From positions 1-35,543 of the forward strand of contig OMWF01000126.1 of the NCBI GenBank assembly GCA_900314665.1: DNA of 35,543 nt, read 5' to 3'. The notes under the pieces are model-generated. The model was not told the origin of the DNA, ran no database searches, and saw only the letters and a list, made by a program, of their open reading frames with translations. The number at the start of each line of letters is the position of its first letter. Position 1 is the first letter of the stretch. The position numbers were made by a program, and so were the translations under genes. This DNA comes from an uncultured Actinomycetes bacterium (GTDB lineage: Bacteria > Actinomycetota > Coriobacteriia > Coriobacteriales > RUG033). Positions 32,466 through 35,543 of the stretch are shown here, piece by piece.

Positions 32466-33998
32466 CTAGCGCCGGGCCTGGTCGACGATGGCGTAACGCT
32501 CGGCGTCGGCGATGGCGGCCTCTATCTCCGAGTCGCTCATGCGTCCAGAGCTGGTGATGGTGATGGACTGCTGGCGCCCGGTGTCTTGGTCGCGGGCGGA
32601 GACGGTGAGGATGCCGTTGGCGTCGATGTCGAAGGTGACCTCGATCCTGGGCACGCCCGCCATGGCGCGCTTGATGCCCTTGAGCGTGAAGCGGCCGATG
32701 GTCTTGTTGTCAGCCGCCATGGGGCGCTCGCCCTGGAGGACATGAATCTCGACCTTGGGCTGGAAGGGCGCGGTGGTGGTGAATACCTGCGAGTAGTGCA
32801 CCGGAAGGGTGGTGTTGCGCTCCACGAGGCGGGTCGCCACGCCGCCCGCGGTCTCGATGGAAAGCGAGAGCGGCGTCACGTCGAGCAGCAGGATGCTCTG
32901 GTCGCGAGTGGCGAGCGCCGAGCCCCGCAAGGCGCTAGATAGGGTTTCGGCTTGCAAGGCCGCGCCCTGGGCCACGCACTCGTCGGGGTTTATTGAGCTC
33001 GAGGGGCTCTTGCCGGTAAGCTCGCGCACGTAGCGCTGGACCGCCGGGATGCGGGTCGAGCCTCCCACCAGCAGCACCTGTCCCAGTTCGCTCGCGGCGA
33101 TGCCCGCGTCGTTCAGGGCCCGCTCCACCGGCTCGGCGGTGCGCTGCACCAGGTCGGCGGTGAGCTGCTCAAACTGGGCCCGGGTCACCTGCTGGTCCAG
33201 ATGCACCGGGTCGGACGGCCCAGAAGCCAGGAAGGGCAGGTTCACCTGGGCGGTCTCAGAGGCCGAGAGCTGCTCCTTGGCCGTGCGGGCGGCCTCCCGC
33301 ACGCGCTGCAGGGCGGCCGGGTCGCGACTCACATCGATGCCGGTCTTCCGCTTGAAGCCTTCGATGAGCAGCGAGCAGAGCCGCTCGTCAAAGTCGTCTC
33401 CTCCCAGGTGGTTGTCGCCAGCGGTGGCCAGGACCTCGATCACGCCGTCGCTGATCTCGATGATGGAGACGTCAAAGGTTCCGCCGCCCAGGTCGTAGAC
33501 CATGACCTTCTGAGGGCTGCCATTGTTGAGACCATAGGCGAGCGCGGCGCTGGTGGGCTCGTTGATGATGCGCAGCACGTTGAGCCCGGCAATGCGGCCG
33601 GCGTCCTTGGTGGCCTGCCGTTGCATATCGTTGAAGTAGGCGGGCACGGTGATGACCGCATCGGTCACCGGCTGCCCCAGGTAGCGCTCGGCATCGGACC
33701 GGAGCTTGCGCAGCACCATGGCGCTGATCTGCTGGGGCGTGAACCGCTGCCCGTCGACGGTGAGATGCCAGTCGGTGCCCATCTGGCGCTTGATGGAGGC
33801 GACGGTGCGGTCCGGATTGATCGCCGTCTGCCGCACGGCCACGCTCCCTACCAGGCGCTCGCCTTGCTTGGTGAAGGCCACTACGCTGGGGGTGGTGCGC
33901 TCGCCCTCGGCGTTGACCATGACTGTGGGGCGTCCCCCTTCTACCACCGCCATGCAGCTGTTGGTGGTGCCTAGGTCGATGCCGATTGCCATTCCCAT
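32466..33998 (-). CDS. dnaK: Hsp70 (DnaK-like) chaperone, truncated in the lid
   Basis: A 510-aa ATP-driven chaperone. The actin-like ATPase domain is complete: [10 protein letters not shown] (5-14), [30 protein letters not shown] and the interdomain [11 protein letters not shown]. The beta-type substrate-binding domain is complete, with [13 protein letters not shown]. The chain stops in the first helix of the lid at DQARR, where a TAG falls on a position that is Glu in E. coli and other DnaKs. The lid continues in frame past the TAG (32220-32462). ATG 33998 is preferred because GGAAGGA lies 9 nt upstream; ATG 34004 is too close and ATG 33992 also possible. It follows dnaJ on the same strand; no grpE is nearby, so it may be a paralogue of the main DnaK. 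Confidence 0.93.
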   Translation of the reverse strand: MGMAIGIDLGTTNSCMAVVEGGRPTVMVNAEGERTTPSVVAFTKQGERLVGSVAVRQTAINPDRTVASIKRQMGTDWHLTVDGQRFTPQQISAMVLRKLRSDAERYLGQPVTDAVITVPAYFNDMQRQATKDAGRIAGLNVLRIINEPTSAALAYGLNNGSPQKVMVYDLGGGTFDVSIIEISDGVIEVLATAGDNHLGGDDFDERLCSLLIEGFKRKTGIDVSRDPAALQRVREAARTAKEQLSASETAQVNLPFLASGPSDPVHLDQQVTRAQFEQLTADLVQRTAEPVERALNDAGIAASELGQVLLVGGSTRIPAVQRYVRELTGKSPSSSINPDECVAQGAALQAETLSSALRGSALATRDQSILLLDVTPLSLSIETAGGVATRLVERNTTLPVHYSQVFTTTAPFQPKVEIHVLQGERPMAADNKTIGRFTLKGIKRAMAGVPRIEVTFDIDANGILTVSARDQDTGRQQSITITSSGRMSDSEIEAAIADAERYAIVDQARR

Positions 33999-34056
33999 GC
34001 TCATCAGTCCTTCCCCATGCGGCGCGGGCATCCAGAGGCCCGCCCGCCTCAGCTTG

Positions 34057-34902
34057 CTAGATGCAGCAGAAGTACATCCCGGGATAGCCCATCGAGGTGG
34101 CCGTCGCCATGCAGCAGTTGAGGGCCACCAGGCCCAGGCAGCAGGTCACCATTCCGTTCGCGTTGCCGCGGGTAAATCCCCTCTCCGCCGATTGCTGCTG
34201 GTAAGCCTGGCTCGGCTGCTGAAAGGCCCGGAGGGCGCGGCGGTACTCGGCGTTTCCGGGTTCGAGCTGCACCGCCTTGCGGATCTGCTCGTAGCCCAGC
34301 ACCTCATTGCCCGCCCCGTAGTTGGCAAGCGAAGCGATGTAGTACCAGCGGGCGTTGCGGCCGCCGCTGGGGATGCCGGCCATGATACGGGCGGCTTCGT
34401 GGTAGCGGCCGGCGTTGATGAGGTTGATGGCGTTGCGCACCTCGTCGGAGTCAAAGGCAGAGGCCTCGGGGTGGATGGACCGGGGATCGCCTCCCGCGCC
34501 AGGGCCGCCAAAGCCAAAGAACTCCTCCCAGCTGAAATCCTGGGTGGACCAGCCATAGGGGTTGCCGCTCGGGCTTCCATAGGCGCCGCCCTGCCCCTGC
34601 GAGCCCCGAGCGCCTGTGCCGTACGCGCCTCCAAAGGGGCTGCTGTAGCTGCCCTGCCCCGGTTGGGAGGCGCTTCCGTAGGGACTGCTCGTCGCCCGAC
34701 GGGCGTCCTCGCGAGCAAACTTGGAGGGGTTCATGATGCGCTGGTACGCCTCGTTGATCTCGACCATTTTGCGGGCCGCCTCGGCATCCCCCGGGTTGAG
34801 GTCGGGGTGGTACTTGCGGGCCAGCTTGCGGTAGGCCTTCTTGACCTCGTCCTGGCTGGCGCCCTCGGAAACGCCGAGAACCTCGTAGGGGCTTCTATCC
34901 AA
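34057..34902 (-). CDS. DnaJ-domain co-chaperone with TPR-like region
   Basis: A 281-aa protein. An N-terminal J domain (about 4-63) has HPD at 32-34, the Hsp70-stimulating motif. A Gly/Ser/Tyr/Gln-rich linker (about 80-150) follows, then a helical TPR-like region (about 165-235: [16 protein letters not shown] and later [15 protein letters not shown]), and a hydrophobic, Cys-rich C-terminus ([13 protein letters not shown] near the end). It lacks the zinc domain of classical DnaJ. The start is TTG at 34902 with GAGGAGGAG upstream; no ATG fits. The start overlaps the DUF5685 stop by 8 bp, so translation is coupled. It should recruit the Hsp70 encoded 58 nt downstream. Confidence 0.88.
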   Translation of the reverse strand: MDRSPYEVLGVSEGASQDEVKKAYRKLARKYHPDLNPGDAEAARKMVEINEAYQRIMNPSKFAREDARRATSSPYGSASQPGQGSYSSPFGGAYGTGARGSQGQGGAYGSPSGNPYGWSTQDFSWEEFFGFGGPGAGGDPRSIHPEASAFDSDEVRNAINLINAGRYHEAARIMAGIPSGGRNARWYYIASLANYGAGNEVLGYEQIRKAVQLEPGNAEYRRALRAFQQPSQAYQQQSAERGFTRGNANGMVTCCLGLVALNCCMATATSMGYPGMYFCCI

Positions 34903-35543
34903 CGCTCTCCTCCTCGCGCGCCACGTCGCCCGACGCCTCGCAGGCCTCGCTATCCAGGCCGTATACCTGGTCAAATCTCTGCCATACGCCAGCGTAGACC
35001 ACGCTTTGCAACAGATGGTCGTCCTGCTCGAGCGGCAGGCGCTCAAAGGCGGCGGCGACGCGGCCCATGCACGCCCCCAGCACCTCCCGCAGGTCATCGG
35101 GCGAGAAGTGGCCTTTAGCAAAGGGATTGTACGACCCGGATTCCAAATCGCCCTTAAGGTCCACAGCTGCGTCCATCAGGTAGACGAAGCGCCCCAGCTC
35201 GCGCCCAAAGGCTGCGAGCTCGTCAAACCAGGCCTCGTCCCCCCAGGCAAAGAGCTCGCCAAATCCAAGCCCAAACCAGTTGGCCGCCTCGTCCGGGGCC
35301 GTCTGCCCGCCCGCCTTCTGACGCCGCTCGACCTCGCCCACGGCGTCCAGGCACCGCGCGAGGGCGTCCGCCTGGCGGGGCCAGCGCTCCCGCACCTGGG
35401 CCAGCGGCCTGGCGAGCATGCGATTGATGAGGTGCGCCGAGCGCCGCCGGTCGTCGTTCCAATCGTCCAGCGACTTGTAGTACGAGAGGAGCACCGTCAT
35501 GTCGGCGGCGTACTCGGTGCAGGCGCTCACCGCCCAGGTGCGG
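34895..35543 (-). CDS. DUF5685-family protein (N-terminus cut by window edge)
   Basis: The frame enters at the right edge and stops at 34895; 215 residues are visible. [19 protein letters not shown], then a helical, acidic middle and [27 protein letters not shown] are the features by which I assign it to DUF5685. A GTG at 35530 is in frame, but the reading continues upstream (RTWAV), so I treat the gene as partial rather than starting there. In related bacteria such proteins occur next to DnaJ/Hsp70 pairs. Function unknown; it may be a client- or membrane-linked factor of this chaperone set. Confidence 0.75.
   Translation of the reverse strand, partial: RTWAVSACTEYAADMTVLLSYYKSLDDWNDDRRRSAHLINRMLARPLAQVRERWPRQADALARCLDAVGEVERRQKAGGQTAPDEAANWFGLGFGELFAWGDEAWFDELAAFGRELGRFVYLMDAAVDLKGDLESGSYNPFAKGHFSPDDLREVLGACMGRVAAAFERLPLEQDDHLLQSVVYAGVWQRFDQVYGLDSEACEASGDVAREEESVG

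Noticed and set aside
32466-32468. Pyrrolysine or global amber recoding as explanation of the TAG in Hsp70
   Set aside because: Ordinary genes in the window (ackA, the REC gene, mutM, the HAD gene, dltB) end in TAG, so TAG is a normal stop here.

Overview
The window is dense, GC-rich bacterial chromosome that reads as a high-GC Gram-positive. The gene content (a D-alanylation-type envelope operon, a DUF5685-DnaJ-Hsp70 cluster, a large FtsX-type ABC protein, ThrH next to citrate synthase, lipoprotein-anchored solute binding proteins) fits Coriobacteriia, perhaps the Olsenella/Atopobium group. That placement is inference from gene content, not from a marker gene. I see no rRNA, tRNA, CRISPR array, insertion sequence or prophage. 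Almost all DNA is coding; the exception is a gap at 4184-5151 that holds an AT-rich island.

Layout. 1-2531 (minus): a stand-alone response-regulator receiver domain, acetate kinase and an internally duplicated membrane protein, in one run. 2818-3501 (plus): a HAD phosphatase. 3542-4183 (minus): a metallo-beta-lactamase-fold hydrolase. 4184-5151: no gene; an AT-rich island with seven ATGCAT palindromes and a very strong hairpin. 5152-7632 (minus): MutM and a sodium:solute symporter. 7784-10042 (minus): a two-domain protein joining a degenerate nucleotidyltransferase-like domain to a SufS-type cysteine desulfurase. 10392-13497 (plus): a polar amino-acid ABC importer whose permease carries an extra extracytoplasmic domain. 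13713-14669 (minus): CorA. 14800-17368 (minus): a zinc/cadmium efflux operon of an SmtB-like repressor, a free HMA metallochaperone and a P1B-ATPase, with a 12-2-12 operator in front.

17722-22984 (plus) is an envelope block: a 59-aa lipoprotein, DltB, DltC, DltD and a DltX-like peptide, then a transglutaminase-like membrane protein and MurB. There is no dltA, and the DltX-like peptide comes last. PanB follows (23126-23965). 24039-27404 (minus) is a 1121-aa ABC/FtsX protein. 27601-30301 (minus) runs citrate synthase, ThrH, YigZ. 30638-32074 (minus) holds MetF and a PNPOx-like flavoprotein. 32220-35543 (minus) is a chaperone cluster: DUF5685 protein (cut by the window edge), a DnaJ-like protein, and an Hsp70 whose C-terminal lid is separated from the body by one in-frame TAG codon.

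The items most worth a second look are the amber-split Hsp70, the DltA-less acyl-transfer operon with its terminal FxYxxF peptide and leading lipoprotein, the ATGCAT/hairpin island, the nucleotidyltransferase-like/cysteine desulfurase fusion, and the permease with an added extracytoplasmic domain.
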